From assembly GCF_900101825.1 (NCBI RefSeq), contig NZ_FNAG01000003.1, positions 124,001-188,000 of the forward strand: a stretch of 64,000 bases of DNA, in the 5' to 3' direction. The translations under genes and the position numbers were made by a program. The DNA is from Aquimonas voraii (lineage in GTDB: Bacteria > Pseudomonadota > Gammaproteobacteria > Xanthomonadales > Xanthomonadaceae). Shown here one piece after another: positions 1 to 10,145 of the stretch (positions are counted from its first letter, which is position 1; each line of letters starts with the position of its first letter). A model generated the notes under the pieces. That model had not been told where the DNA came from. It did not search any database and saw only the letters and a list, made by a program, of their open reading frames with translations.

Positions 1-2169
<2,169 letters not shown>

Positions 2170-2175
2170 GCCCAC

Positions 2176-2212
2176 AGCCCACGGCGACGGCTTTGCGCCG
2201 TCGCCGTGGGCT
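2176..2212 (+). terminator. Strong hairpin after the receptor gene
   Basis: Arms AGCCCACGGCGACGGC and its exact complement form a perfect 16-bp stem around the loop TTTGC, seven bases after the receptor stop codon. There is no T run, so it may be an RNA-stabilising or Rho-assisted hairpin and not a classical terminator. Confidence 0.65.
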
Positions 2213-2228
2213 GGCAGGATGCGGGGCC

Positions 2229-2810
2229 ATGACCGCCGCCGACGCCAGCCCACTCGTCCTCTCCCTTGCCTGTGAGCCCGCCCACTTCGAGGGCATCCTC
2301 GATCTGCAGCGGCGCAATCTACGGCAGAGCCTGAGCGAGGCCCAGCAGGCGCAGGACGGTTTCGTCTACGTCGAGCACGACCTGCCCCTGCTCACCCGCA
2401 TGGCCGCGCGATCGCCGCAGGCGATCGCGCTTGCAGATGCCCGCGTGGTCGGCTACAGCCTGTCGATGCGCCCCTCGATGGGCGAGTGGCTGCCGGCGCT
2501 CCAGCCCATGTTCGAGCAGTTCGAACGCATGCAGTGGCGCGGCCGGCGCCTGGGCGACTTCAGCTACGTGGTGGGCGGCCAGGTCTGCGTGGACCCGGCC
2601 TGGCGTGGCCGCGGTCTGATCGGCGCGCTCTATACCTGCATTCGCGATGCGGCAGGCCCCGACGTCGAGCTGTGCATGACCGAAATCGCGCTCCGCAATA
2701 CCGTTTCGCGCCGTGCGCACGAGCGCATCGGCTTTGTCGAGGTCGGTCGCTATTCGGACGCCCACGAAGACTGGTCGGTGGTGGCCTGGCCCTGGTGGGA
2801 TGCGCGCTGA
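2229..2810 (+). CDS. GNAT family N-acetyltransferase
   Basis: A 193-residue acyl-CoA-dependent acetyltransferase of the GNAT fold. The acetyl-CoA loop (motif A) is visible as VCVDPAWRGRGLIGALY around residues 120-140, followed by the expected helix and a second conserved patch ending TVSRRAHERIGFVEVGRY, where Asn/Arg residues precede the C-terminal strand. The ATG at 2229 is chosen because it lies just beyond the hairpin; an in-frame upstream extension would translate the hairpin itself. The acceptor substrate is unknown. It is convergent with the DUF3096 gene. Confidence 0.8.
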   Translation: MTAADASPLVLSLACEPAHFEGILDLQRRNLRQSLSEAQQAQDGFVYVEHDLPLLTRMAARSPQAIALADARVVGYSLSMRPSMGEWLPALQPMFEQFERMQWRGRRLGDFSYVVGGQVCVDPAWRGRGLIGALYTCIRDAAGPDVELCMTEIALRNTVSRRAHERIGFVEVGRYSDAHEDWSVVAWPWWDAR

Positions 2811-2843
2811 AGTCTTCAGGAGGACGCGCCGCCGCGCTCGCGA

Positions 2844-2987
2844 CTACAGGCGGATGTGCGGCAACAGGCCCAGCACGCCGACCACGATCAGGTAGATCGC
2901 GACGATGAAGGCCAGCAGCTTCGGACGGATCAGGATGAGGATGCCGGCGAGCAGGGCCAGCAGGGGTTGCAGGGGGATCGAGCCCAC
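2844..2987 (-). CDS. Small DUF3096-like membrane protein
   Basis: A 47-residue reading frame starting GTG at 2987, preceded by AAAGGAAC. The product begins MGSIPLQPLLALLAGILIL, contains IRPK between two hydrophobic stretches, and continues AFIVAIYLIVVGVLGLL. This matches my memory of the DUF3096 pattern of two short membrane helices joined by a basic turn. It begins 28 bases after the stop of the ABC permease gene on the same strand, so it is probably co-transcribed with the exporter. Function unknown. Confidence 0.72.
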   Translation of the reverse strand: MGSIPLQPLLALLAGILILIRPKLLAFIVAIYLIVVGVLGLLPHIRL

Positions 2988-3015
2988 GAGTCGTTCCTTT
3001 GTCGGTGGAGGGGAT

Positions 3016-3801
3016 TCAGCTGCGCAGGCCGACGCCGCGCTTGAGCAGGGCGAGGCCCAGCCAGCTGAGCGCCACGGTGAAGCCCAGCATCACCACGAAG
3101 CTCAAGGCCAGGTCGATGCTGCTGGAGCCCAGCAGGCCATGGCGGAAGGCAGCCACCATGTAGACGATCGGGTTGGCGAGCGTCAGGGTCTGCGCCCAGC
3201 CGGGCAGGGCATCGACCGAATAGAAGACACCGCCGAGATAGGTCAACGGGGTCAGCACGAAGGTCGGGATGATCGCGATGTCGTCGAACTTCTTGGCATA
3301 GACCGCGTTGACGAAGCCCGCCAGCGAGAACACCACCGCCGCCAGCAGCACGCTGGCGAGCGTCACCAGCGGATGCGGGATCGACACCTTGGTGAAGAAC
3401 ATCGCGATGACCAGCACGATCGCGCCGACCATCAGCCCGCGCAGCACGCCGCCCAGCACATAGCCGAGCAGGATCACCCAGTTCGGCATCGGGCTGACCA
3501 GCAGCTCTTCGACGTGACGGCCGAATTTGGCGCCGAAGAAGCTCGACGAGATGTTGCCGTAGGCGTTCTGGATGACGCTCATCATCACCAGGCCGGGGAC
3601 GATGAAGTCCATGTAGCTGTGCCCGCCCATCTCGCCGATGCGGCTGCCGATCAGGCTGCCGAAGATCAGGAAATAGAGGGTCATGGTGATCGCCGGCGGC
3701 ACCAGGGTCTGTCCCCAGATGCGCAGGATGCGGTTGACCTCGCGGCGGACGATGGTGTGCAGCGCGGTCAGGTTGGCCTGGGCGGTGGTGGGCGTCGACA
3801 T
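3016..3801 (-). CDS. yadH: ABC-2 type transporter permease, YadH-like
   Basis: Inner-membrane permease of an ABC-2 exporter, 261 residues, close to the length of E. coli YadH. It has a cytosolic N-terminal helix with VRREVNRILRIWGQT, then six hydrophobic segments, with the ABC-2 signature region near GQTLVPPAITMTLYFLIFG and the central YMDFIVPGLVMMSVI stretch. The ATG at 3801 overlaps the stop of the ATPase gene by one base (TGATG), which indicates translational coupling; a GTG one codon earlier is possible. The pair should form a homodimeric exporter of unknown substrate. Confidence 0.9.
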   Translation of the reverse strand: MSTPTTAQANLTALHTIVRREVNRILRIWGQTLVPPAITMTLYFLIFGSLIGSRIGEMGGHSYMDFIVPGLVMMSVIQNAYGNISSSFFGAKFGRHVEELLVSPMPNWVILLGYVLGGVLRGLMVGAIVLVIAMFFTKVSIPHPLVTLASVLLAAVVFSLAGFVNAVYAKKFDDIAIIPTFVLTPLTYLGGVFYSVDALPGWAQTLTLANPIVYMVAAFRHGLLGSSSIDLALSFVVMLGFTVALSWLGLALLKRGVGLRS

Positions 3802-4730
3802 CACGCGGCCTCCTGGCCGGTCAGGCGCACGAAGAGCTCTTCCAGACGATTGGCGCGGTTGCGCATGCTGCGAACCTGGATGCCGGCCGCGCTGAGCGCG
3901 GCGAAGATGGCGTTGAGATTGGCCGCGCGCGGGGTTTCGAGCTCCAGGGTGTTCTCGTCACTGCGTTCGATCTTGACGCCCGCGATCTGCGGCAGCGTGC
4001 CGCGGAAGGGCTCGGTCAGGTCGAGCACGAAGCCCTCGACGTCGAGCTTGGCGAGCAGCGACTTCATGCTGCTGTGCTCGACGATGCGGCCCCGATCGAT
4101 GATGGCGATGTTGCGGCAGAGGTTTTCGGCCTCTTCGAGGTAGTGCGTGGTCAGGATCACCGTGGTGCCACGGGCATTGACCTCCTTGAGCGTCTTCCAC
4201 ATGCCGCGGCGGATCTCGATGTCGACGCCGGCGGTGGGCTCATCGAGGATCAGCAGCCGCGGCCGGGTGATCATGGCGCGGGCGATCATCAGCCGCCGCT
4301 TCATGCCGCCGGACAGGGTGCGCGACATCACATGCGCCTTCTCCCAGAGCTGGGCGGCGCGCAGCTCGGCCTCGGCGCGTTCGGCAGCCTCTTTGCGCGG
4401 CACGCCGTAGAAGCCCGCGTAGTTCACGCAGATGTCGAAGGGCTTCTCGAACATGTTGAAGTTGATTTCCTGCGGCACCAGGCCGATCTGGCGCATCGCT
4501 TCGCTGCGCTGCTTGACCAGGTCGATGCCGCAGACTTTCACTTCGCCGGCGCTGGCATTGACCAGCGAGCTGACGATGCCGATCAGGGTGGATTTGCCGG
4601 CGCCGTTCGGGCCGAGCAGGGCGAAGAAATCGCCTTCGGCGACGTCCAGCGAGATGCCCTTCAGGGCTTCCACGCCATTTGCATAGGTCTTGCGCAGATC
4701 GTGCACGGACAGCGCTGCGGTTGCGCTCAT
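3801..4730 (-). CDS. yadG: ABC transporter ATP-binding protein, YadG-like
   Basis: Nucleotide-binding subunit of the exporter, 309 residues, about the length of E. coli YadG. Walker A is GPNGAGKST at residues 40-48, the Q-loop is VPQE near 87, the signature is LSGGM at 140-144, Walker B is LLILDEP at 160-166, and the H-loop is TTHYLEE. The C-terminal 90 residues form the extension typical of this group. The start MSATAALSVH is chosen because the family begins about eight residues before the first strand; a longer in-frame N-terminus is proline/arginine-rich and unlike the family. First gene of a yadG-yadH-DUF3096 operon. Confidence 0.92.
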   Translation of the reverse strand: MSATAALSVHDLRKTYANGVEALKGISLDVAEGDFFALLGPNGAGKSTLIGIVSSLVNASAGEVKVCGIDLVKQRSEAMRQIGLVPQEINFNMFEKPFDICVNYAGFYGVPRKEAAERAEAELRAAQLWEKAHVMSRTLSGGMKRRLMIARAMITRPRLLILDEPTAGVDIEIRRGMWKTLKEVNARGTTVILTTHYLEEAENLCRNIAIIDRGRIVEHSSMKSLLAKLDVEGFVLDLTEPFRGTLPQIAGVKIERSDENTLELETPRAANLNAIFAALSAAGIQVRSMRNRANRLEELFVRLTGQEAA

Positions 4731-4833
4731 TCGACAACGGCCTTTGGGAGCCGGAGGGCTCTCGGGTCGGGGGAGGGGAATTCCGTGCAGGGCCCTCGCC
4801 AGGATGCGAACAGGCTGCACACGGGCGGCGGCT

Positions 4834-4839
4834 ACTATA
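4834..4839 (-). promoter_or_regulatory. Possible -10 element for the yadGH-like operon
   Basis: On the minus strand the sequence TATAGT lies about 100 bases before the yadG start in an otherwise GC-rich divergent spacer. No convincing -35 hexamer is seen at 16-18 bases, so this is only a candidate. Confidence 0.25.
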
Positions 4840-4878
4840 CACCCCCGCTTCCGCGCCCCTTGAGAGGCTGAAGACACG

Positions 4879-5670
4879 ATGATCGCGCCACCGCCCACCG
4901 TGCCGCTCCGGCTCGTCGACAGCCAATGGCTCACTGCCAGCGTCCGGCACTTCGCCTTCGAGCGCTGCGATGGCGAGCCCGTCGCCTTCCTGCCCGGGCA
5001 GTTCGTCCGGGTGCGCGTCAGCGAGGGCGAGGCGCCCGAATTCCGCAGCTACTCGATCGCCAATCCCAACGACCCCGGGCGCAGCGATGCGCGGCGCATC
5101 GAGCTGGTGGTGAGCTTCGTCGAAGGTGGCCTCGGCAGTGCCTTCATGCGCGCCCTGCAGCAGGGCGATGAGATCCATGCCACCGCGCCCAACGGCCGCT
5201 TCTGCCTGCTGCCTGAGGACGATGCCAAACGCTACGTACTGCTCGGCACCGGCACCGGCGTGGCGCCCTACCGCGGCATGCTGCCGCAGCTGGAAGCGCT
5301 GGCCGCGCGCGGTGTGCAGGCCCTGCTGCTGCTGGGCAACCGCACGCCCGCCGAGCAGCTCTATGCCGACGAGTTCCGCGCGGCAGCCGCACGAATCCCG
5401 GGCTTCACCCTGCGTTTCTGCCACTCGCGCGGGCTGCCGGAGACCCCGACCGAGCTGGACGTGCACGCCTACGTGCAGGACGCGCTGGACGCGTTTGCCA
5501 TCGACCCCGAAGGCGACATCGCCTATCTCTGCGGCAACCCGCACATGGTCGATGCCGGCTTCGAGCGTCTGAAGGCCGCCGGCCTGCACCTGCGCCGGAT
5601 CCGCCGCGAGAAGTATCAGACCCCGCGCCTGCCGGGCGCTGTCACACCGGCGCCCAAGCCCGGTCCCTAG
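4879..5670 (+). CDS. Ferredoxin-NADP reductase-like FAD/NAD(P)-binding oxidoreductase
   Basis: A 263-residue flavoprotein of the ferredoxin reductase superfamily that moves electrons between NAD(P)H and a protein or flavin partner. The FAD site motif RSYSIAN is near residue 57. The dinucleotide-binding motif GTGTGVAPYRGML is near 119-131, and YLCGNPHMVD near 215 is the C-terminal nicotinamide-side motif. There is no fused 2Fe-2S domain, so the partner is separate. It is the first gene of a co-directional run with the S33 peptidase and the NatAB-like exporter. It could equally be a flavodoxin/ferredoxin reductase (fpr type) or a related reductase. Confidence 0.85.
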   Translation: MIAPPPTVPLRLVDSQWLTASVRHFAFERCDGEPVAFLPGQFVRVRVSEGEAPEFRSYSIANPNDPGRSDARRIELVVSFVEGGLGSAFMRALQQGDEIHATAPNGRFCLLPEDDAKRYVLLGTGTGVAPYRGMLPQLEALAARGVQALLLLGNRTPAEQLYADEFRAAAARIPGFTLRFCHSRGLPETPTELDVHAYVQDALDAFAIDPEGDIAYLCGNPHMVDAGFERLKAAGLHLRRIRREKYQTPRLPGAVTPAPKPGP

Positions 5671-5710
5671 TCGCAACCCGCGGCCGGGAGGGCTGCGGAA
5701 GGAGAGTCCG

Positions 5711-7192
5711 ATGCAGTACCGATGGATGGGCCTTGCCGGCCTTGTCGCCCTGGCGCTCGCTGCACCCGCGCAGGCCCAGCGCCGCCTTGGCAGCCTGGAG
5801 TTCGAACCCTGCACGCTGACCGCGCCGCTCAGCGTGCTCAACGTCGAAGCGCAGTGCACGCGCTTCGAGGTCCCCGAGAATCCCGCCGAGCCCGAGGGCC
5901 GCACGATCGCGCTGGCGGTGGCCTGGGTGCCCACCGAAAACACCGCAGGCGCCGAGGATCCCGTCTTCATGATCGCCGGCGGCCCGGGGCAGTCGGCGCT
6001 GGAGAGCTATCCCTCCTTGCACAACGCGTTTCGCGAGATCCGCAAGAACCGCCACGTCGTTCTGGTTGACCAGCGCGGTACCGGCGGCTCGAACAAACTC
6101 ACCTGCAGCACCGAGGCGGGTGAGCCCGGCGTTGTCGAAGACATGGCCGAGGACGACCCGGCCGCCTGGCGTGCCTTCGCCGAGCGCTGCCGCGACGCGC
6201 TGGCCGAGAAGGCGGACCTCAGCCAGTACACCACCAGCGTCGCCATCACCGATCTGGACGCGGTCCGGCAGGCGATCGGCGTCGAGAAGATCAATCTGCT
6301 GGGCGTGAGCTACGGTACCCGCGTCGCCCAGCAGTACATGCGTCGCTACCCGCAGCACACGCGCAGCGTGGTGCTCGATTCGGTCGTGCCGAACACGCTG
6401 GTGCTGGGCGCCGAGCACGCCCGCAACCTCGAGGATGCGCTGGACCTGCACTTCGCCCAGTGCAAGCAAGACCCGGCCTGCGCCACGCGCTTCGGCAGCC
6501 CGCGCGACGCGCTCAACACCCTGCTCAGCGAGCTGCGCGAGACGCCGCGGCCCGTGCACTGGCGGGATTCGATCAGCGGCGAAGAGAAGCACGGTGAGCT
6601 GACGGCCGGTCACGTCAGTGCGGTCGCGCGCATGTACGCCTACGCGCCGGCGCTGGCCGCCATGCTGCCGCTGTCGCTGCACGAGGCCGCGGAAGGGCGC
6701 GCCAGCGCGCTGATGGCGCAGGCCGAGATGATCACCGGCTCGCTGTCCGAACAGATCACTCACGGCATGCAGCTGTCGGTGCTCTGCGCCGAAGATGCGC
6801 CGAGACTGCAGCCGGACCCGCTGGACGCCACGCGTACCCTCGGCGACAGCATTACCCGCGTCACCGTGGAGCAGTGCGCGGTGTGGCCGCGCGGCGAAGT
6901 CCCGGCGGAGTTCAGCGAGCCGGTCAAGTCCGACATCCCGACCCTGCTGTTGTCCGGCGAGTTCGACCCGGTGACGCCGCCGCGCTACGGCGATGCGGTG
7001 GCCGAGCATCTCGGCAACGCGCGCCACCTGATCCTGCGTGGCCAGGCCCACAGCGTGGCCGGTGCGGGCTGCATGCCGCGCATCCTCGGCGAGTTCATCG
7101 ACACCCTCGCGCCCAAGGACATCGACGCCGACTGCCTCGACACCCTGAAGCCCAATCCGCCGTTTGCCGGCTACTACGGCTGGGAGCCCTGA
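5711..7192 (+). CDS. Secreted alpha/beta-hydrolase, S33 tripeptidyl-peptidase-like
   Basis: A 493-residue exported serine hydrolase resembling tripeptidyl aminopeptidases (S33 with a TAP-like C-terminal domain). A signal peptide ends near APAQA at residue 22. The oxyanion-side motif is IAGGPGQSA, followed by VLVDQRGTGGS. The nucleophile is S200 in GVSYG, the acid is D419 in SGEFDPVTPP, and the base is H447 in GQAHSVAG. Cysteine spacing suggests periplasmic disulfides. Probable role is release of short peptides or deacylation in the periplasm. The gene is followed after one base by the ABC ATPase start, so translation is probably coupled. Confidence 0.9.
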   Translation: MQYRWMGLAGLVALALAAPAQAQRRLGSLEFEPCTLTAPLSVLNVEAQCTRFEVPENPAEPEGRTIALAVAWVPTENTAGAEDPVFMIAGGPGQSALESYPSLHNAFREIRKNRHVVLVDQRGTGGSNKLTCSTEAGEPGVVEDMAEDDPAAWRAFAERCRDALAEKADLSQYTTSVAITDLDAVRQAIGVEKINLLGVSYGTRVAQQYMRRYPQHTRSVVLDSVVPNTLVLGAEHARNLEDALDLHFAQCKQDPACATRFGSPRDALNTLLSELRETPRPVHWRDSISGEEKHGELTAGHVSAVARMYAYAPALAAMLPLSLHEAAEGRASALMAQAEMITGSLSEQITHGMQLSVLCAEDAPRLQPDPLDATRTLGDSITRVTVEQCAVWPRGEVPAEFSEPVKSDIPTLLLSGEFDPVTPPRYGDAVAEHLGNARHLILRGQAHSVAGAGCMPRILGEFIDTLAPKDIDADCLDTLKPNPPFAGYYGWEP

Positions 7193-7193
7193 G

Positions 7194-7940
7194 ATGCTGA
7201 TCTGCGACAACCTGAGCAAGCAGTTCAAGACCAAGACGGGCGTGGTCAAGGCGGTGGATGGCGTCAGCTTCCGCGCCGAAGACGGCCAGATCACCGGACT
7301 GCTCGGCCCGAACGGTGCCGGCAAGACGACCACCCTGCGCATGCTCTACACCCTGATGCGCCCGGATACCGGCACCGTCAGCGTGGACGGCGTCGACATC
7401 TTCAAGGACCCGGAATCCGCGCGCCGACGCCTGGGCGTACTGCCCGACGCGCGTGGGGTCTACAAGCGCCTCACGGCGCGCGAGAACATCGAGTACTTCG
7501 GTCGCCTGCACGGCATGGAAGACGCGCTCATCCGCGAACGCACCGCGCGCCTGGTGGCCGCGCTGGGCATGGAGGAGATCCTCGATCGCCAGGCCGAAGG
7601 CTTCTCGCAGGGCCAGCGCACCAAGACCGCGATCGCGCGCGCGCTGGTGCACGACCCGAAGAATGTGATCCTCGACGAGCCCACCAACGGACTCGACGTG
7701 ATGACCACCCGCGGGCTCCGCCATTTCCTGCAGCAGCTGAAGTCCGAAGGTCGCTGCGTGGTGTTTTCCAGCCACATCATGCAGGAGGTCGCAGCCCTCT
7801 GTGACCGCATCGTGATCATCGCCAAAGGCCGCGTGGTGGCCCAGGGCACGCCGGACGAGCTGCGTGCCTTGACCGCTGAATCCAACCTTGAGGAGGCCTT
7901 CGTCAAGGCCATCGGCTCGGAAGAAGGACTGTTCGCATGA
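7194..7940 (+). CDS. natA: ABC transporter ATP-binding protein, NatA-like
   Basis: A 248-residue ABC ATPase. Walker A is GPNGAGKTT at residues 38-46. The signature region reads GFSQGQRTK in place of the canonical LSGGQ, as in the NatA group. Walker B is NVILDEPTNGLD and the H-loop is FSSHIMQEV. The start at 7194 lies one base after the peptidase stop. The downstream permease overlaps its stop by four bases (ATGA). By family it would drive a Na+ or drug/peptide exporter with the next gene; the substrate is not shown by sequence. Confidence 0.9.
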   Translation: MLICDNLSKQFKTKTGVVKAVDGVSFRAEDGQITGLLGPNGAGKTTTLRMLYTLMRPDTGTVSVDGVDIFKDPESARRRLGVLPDARGVYKRLTARENIEYFGRLHGMEDALIRERTARLVAALGMEEILDRQAEGFSQGQRTKTAIARALVHDPKNVILDEPTNGLDVMTTRGLRHFLQQLKSEGRCVVFSSHIMQEVAALCDRIVIIAKGRVVAQGTPDELRALTAESNLEEAFVKAIGSEEGLFA

Positions 7941-9112
7941 AGGCCGCCTGGACCGTTCTGAAGAAGGAACTGCTGGACCTGTTCCGCGACCGCCGCACGG
8001 TGATGATCAGCCTGCTGATGGGCCCGCTGCTGGGTCCGGCGCTGATGGTCGGACTGATCACCCTGATCGCCAGCAAGGAAGTGGAGCGTGCAGAGAAGCC
8101 GCTGAAGCTGCCGGTGATCGGCGTCGAACATGCGCCGAATCTGGTCGACTGGCTGGCTTCGATGAATGTCGAGATCGAAGCTGCCCCGGCGGATCCCGAT
8201 GCGGCCATCCGCAATCAAGACGAGGACGTGATCCTGCGGATCTCGCCCGATTTTGCCGAAGCCTGGCGAAAGAGCCGCCCCGCGCCGATCGAGATCCTGT
8301 TCGACTCGACGCGGCAGGATGCGCGCACGCCGGTGCGCCGGGTCGAGGGGCTGCTCGAGGCCTATGACCGCCAGATGGGTGCGCTGCGCCTGATCGCCCG
8401 CGGCATCAATCCGGCCGTGGGCACGCCCGTGCTGATCAACAAGCGCGATCTGTCGACGCCCGAAAGCCGCGCCGGCATGCTGCTGGCGTTCTTGCCGTAC
8501 ATCCTCATCCTTGGCGGCTTCCTCGGCGGCGCCCAGCTGGCGATGGACGCGACCGCCGGTGAGCGCGAGCGGCAGTCGCTGGAGCCGCTGCTGGCAACGC
8601 CGGCCGCCCGCGGCGCGATCATGAGCGGCAAGCTCGGTGCAGCGGCGGTATTCGCTCTGCTTTCGGCGTTCCTGACCCTGATCGCGTTCAAGGCCTGCTT
8701 CAGCTTCATCCCGGCGTCGGTGCTCGGCTTCAAGATCGACATCAGCTGGCTGGCGATGGCCAAACTCTTCGCCCTGATCCTGCCGATCGCGGTGTTCGGT
8801 TCCTGCCTGGTCACCCTGCTGGCCGCCACCACCAAGAGCATGAAGGAAGCGCAGAGCTACATGGCCCTGCTGATGCTGCTGCCGATGCTGCCGACCCTGG
8901 TGCTGATGGTCTCGCCGGTGAAGAACCAGCTGTGGATGTCGGCGGTGCCGCTGCTCGCGCAGAACCAGCTGATCCTGAAAGTCGTGCGCGGCGAAGTCGT
9001 CAGCGGCGCGGAATGGGGCATTGCGATGGGCGCGGGTCTGCTGCTCGCCGGCCTGGTCTGGCTGATCGCGGCCAAGCTGTACCACCGCGAGCAGCTGGCG
9101 ATATCGGCTTGA
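7937..9112 (+). CDS. natB: ABC-2 permease, NatB-like
   Basis: Membrane subunit of 391 residues pairing with the preceding ATPase. One N-terminal membrane helix (MISLLMGPLLGPALMVGLITL) is followed by about 140 polar residues predicted outside the membrane. Five more hydrophobic segments start near residue 185 (GMLLAFLPYILILGGFLGG), with the conserved ERERQSLEPLLATP after the second helix. This single helix, large loop and helix bundle layout is typical of NatB/ABC-2 exporters. The ATGA overlap with natA shows translational coupling. The operon ends in a repeat-rich spacer. Confidence 0.9.
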   Translation: MKAAWTVLKKELLDLFRDRRTVMISLLMGPLLGPALMVGLITLIASKEVERAEKPLKLPVIGVEHAPNLVDWLASMNVEIEAAPADPDAAIRNQDEDVILRISPDFAEAWRKSRPAPIEILFDSTRQDARTPVRRVEGLLEAYDRQMGALRLIARGINPAVGTPVLINKRDLSTPESRAGMLLAFLPYILILGGFLGGAQLAMDATAGERERQSLEPLLATPAARGAIMSGKLGAAAVFALLSAFLTLIAFKACFSFIPASVLGFKIDISWLAMAKLFALILPIAVFGSCLVTLLAATTKSMKEAQSYMALLMLLPMLPTLVLMVSPVKNQLWMSAVPLLAQNQLILKVVRGEVVSGAEWGIAMGAGLLLAGLVWLIAAKLYHREQLAISA

Positions 9113-9215
9113 GAGCCGGGAATCGGGATTTGGGATTCGGGATTCGTTAGAGCAGGGCGCGGCGAGGTTTCTCGCCGCGCCCTGACATAGGGTGGGCCCT
9201 GGCCCACCATGGCTT
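9113..9215. repeat. Composite intergenic repeat: GGGATTCG tract, GC hairpin and REP palindrome
   Basis: Directly after natB come several imperfect GGGATTCG units (9118-9146). A perfect 14-bp hairpin follows (CAGGGCGCGGCGAG, loop GTTT, arms 9153-9166 and 9171-9184). Next is the palindrome GGTGGGCCCTGGCCCACC at 9191-9208 inside CATAG...CATGG. The same order of parts recurs near 14850. The hairpin may also end natAB transcripts. Confidence 0.8.
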
Positions 9216-9365
9216 CAACGCTCGCTTCGGTCGTGGCCCCTCCTGCTTCGACCCGGCCACGCTCGGCCGTCATCCGATGGCCCGAGTTCGACAGACTCCG
9301 GCCACCTCCTCGTGCTGATCTTGCGCAGAGGTACGGACCACCGGTCCGCATGCGGGAGATTCGCC

Positions 9366-9704
9366 TTGAGCCTGCTGCTGTCGCACCTGATCTTCTTGTT
9401 GCTGCTGCCGCTGTTGATCCTGGGCTGGGGCAATCGGCACGGGACCGTGCCATCCACTGCGCTGCGATTCCTGCTCGTGGTGGTTCTCGTGTGGGGCTAT
9501 CTGGTCGTTGCGCGCGTCCATCTCTTGGAGGCCCAGGTTGCCGCGGCCCGCTCTGCCGGAGCGCTGCAGGCCATCCACGACGGCGACGGTGCGAAGAACG
9601 CGTTTGCAGCGGTGTTGGGCTGGGTGCCCGGCGTCTTCGCGGCGACGCTCGCGTGGGGCGCAAGCCGGATGCTGCGGTCTTGGATCAGGCATCGGGACCG
9701 CTGA
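9366..9704 (+). CDS. Hypothetical small membrane protein
   Basis: A 112-residue product with a TTG start at 9366, preceded by GGGAG at 9353. The reading starts with LLLSHLIFLLLLPLLIL, a clear membrane helix, followed by a short basic loop and a second helix (LRFLLVVVLVWGYLVVARV). Then comes an amphipathic Ala-rich stretch and a third weak helix near LGWVPGVFAATLAWG. I do not recognise the family. A longer in-frame upstream extension would translate the repeat element and is rejected. It sits alone between repeat elements, so it may be accessory. Confidence 0.5.
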   Translation: MSLLLSHLIFLLLLPLLILGWGNRHGTVPSTALRFLLVVVLVWGYLVVARVHLLEAQVAAARSAGALQAIHDGDGAKNAFAAVLGWVPGVFAATLAWGASRMLRSWIRHRDR

Positions 9705-10145
9705 AGGAGCGGCCAAGAAGCCCGCGTTGCGGCGAGCCACCGTGAGGTTCAACCGCTCAGCGAGCATCGATGTTTGTTCGTGCAGCGGTGTCGAACTCAC
9801 GGTGGGCCAGGGCCCACCCTATTGCGCTTGTCGCCGTTGTTGCGCTTGTCGCGCCTGTCGTCTGCGGCGCCGCCATCGGACCCAAGAGCCGAGCGGCTCG
9901 GAACGTGGCGCGGTGACAGGGCGCACACGTAGGGCGGTCTCCGGCCCACGGTGAGCTCGACACTCGCCGCGCAACGGGCTTTCTATTGTTGCCGTCGATC
10001 AGGCGCGCCAGTGGTTTGGCGTCGGCGATACCCGCCACCCTCGCCACCTCCACGTTCTGCATGGCACAGTGCAACGGTTTCGGTCGAGTCGTCCTGCCAT
10101 GTGCCCATTGTCATCCCCCATTGCACGCCACCACGGGCCGCGCCC
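9705..10145. other. Gene-free spacer between the small membrane protein and ubiB-like gene
   Basis: Apart from the inverted REP pair at 9787-9962, I see no credible coding region, terminator or strong promoter in this 441-base stretch. An in-frame extension of the UbiB-like frame runs through it but is arginine/proline-rich and unlike the family. Confidence 0.6.
9787..9962. repeat. Inverted REP pair
   Basis: The left end reads GTGTCGAACTCACGGTGGGCC (start 9789) and the right end is a near-exact inverted copy ending in GGCCCACGGTGAGCTCGACAC. The left copy continues as the full palindrome GGTGGGCCAGGGCCCACC at 9801-9818, while the right copy is degenerate. The arrangement of two inverted palindromes about 110 bases apart is REPIN-like. 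Confidence 0.7.

Noticed and set aside
4731..4934. N-terminal extension of the YadG-like ATPase
   Set aside because: It would overlap the divergent reductase start and lacks ABC sequence; the start at 4730 gives the family length.
9951..10145. N-terminal extension of the UbiB-like protein
   Set aside because: The extra 65 residues are unlike the family, which starts close to [10 protein letters not shown].
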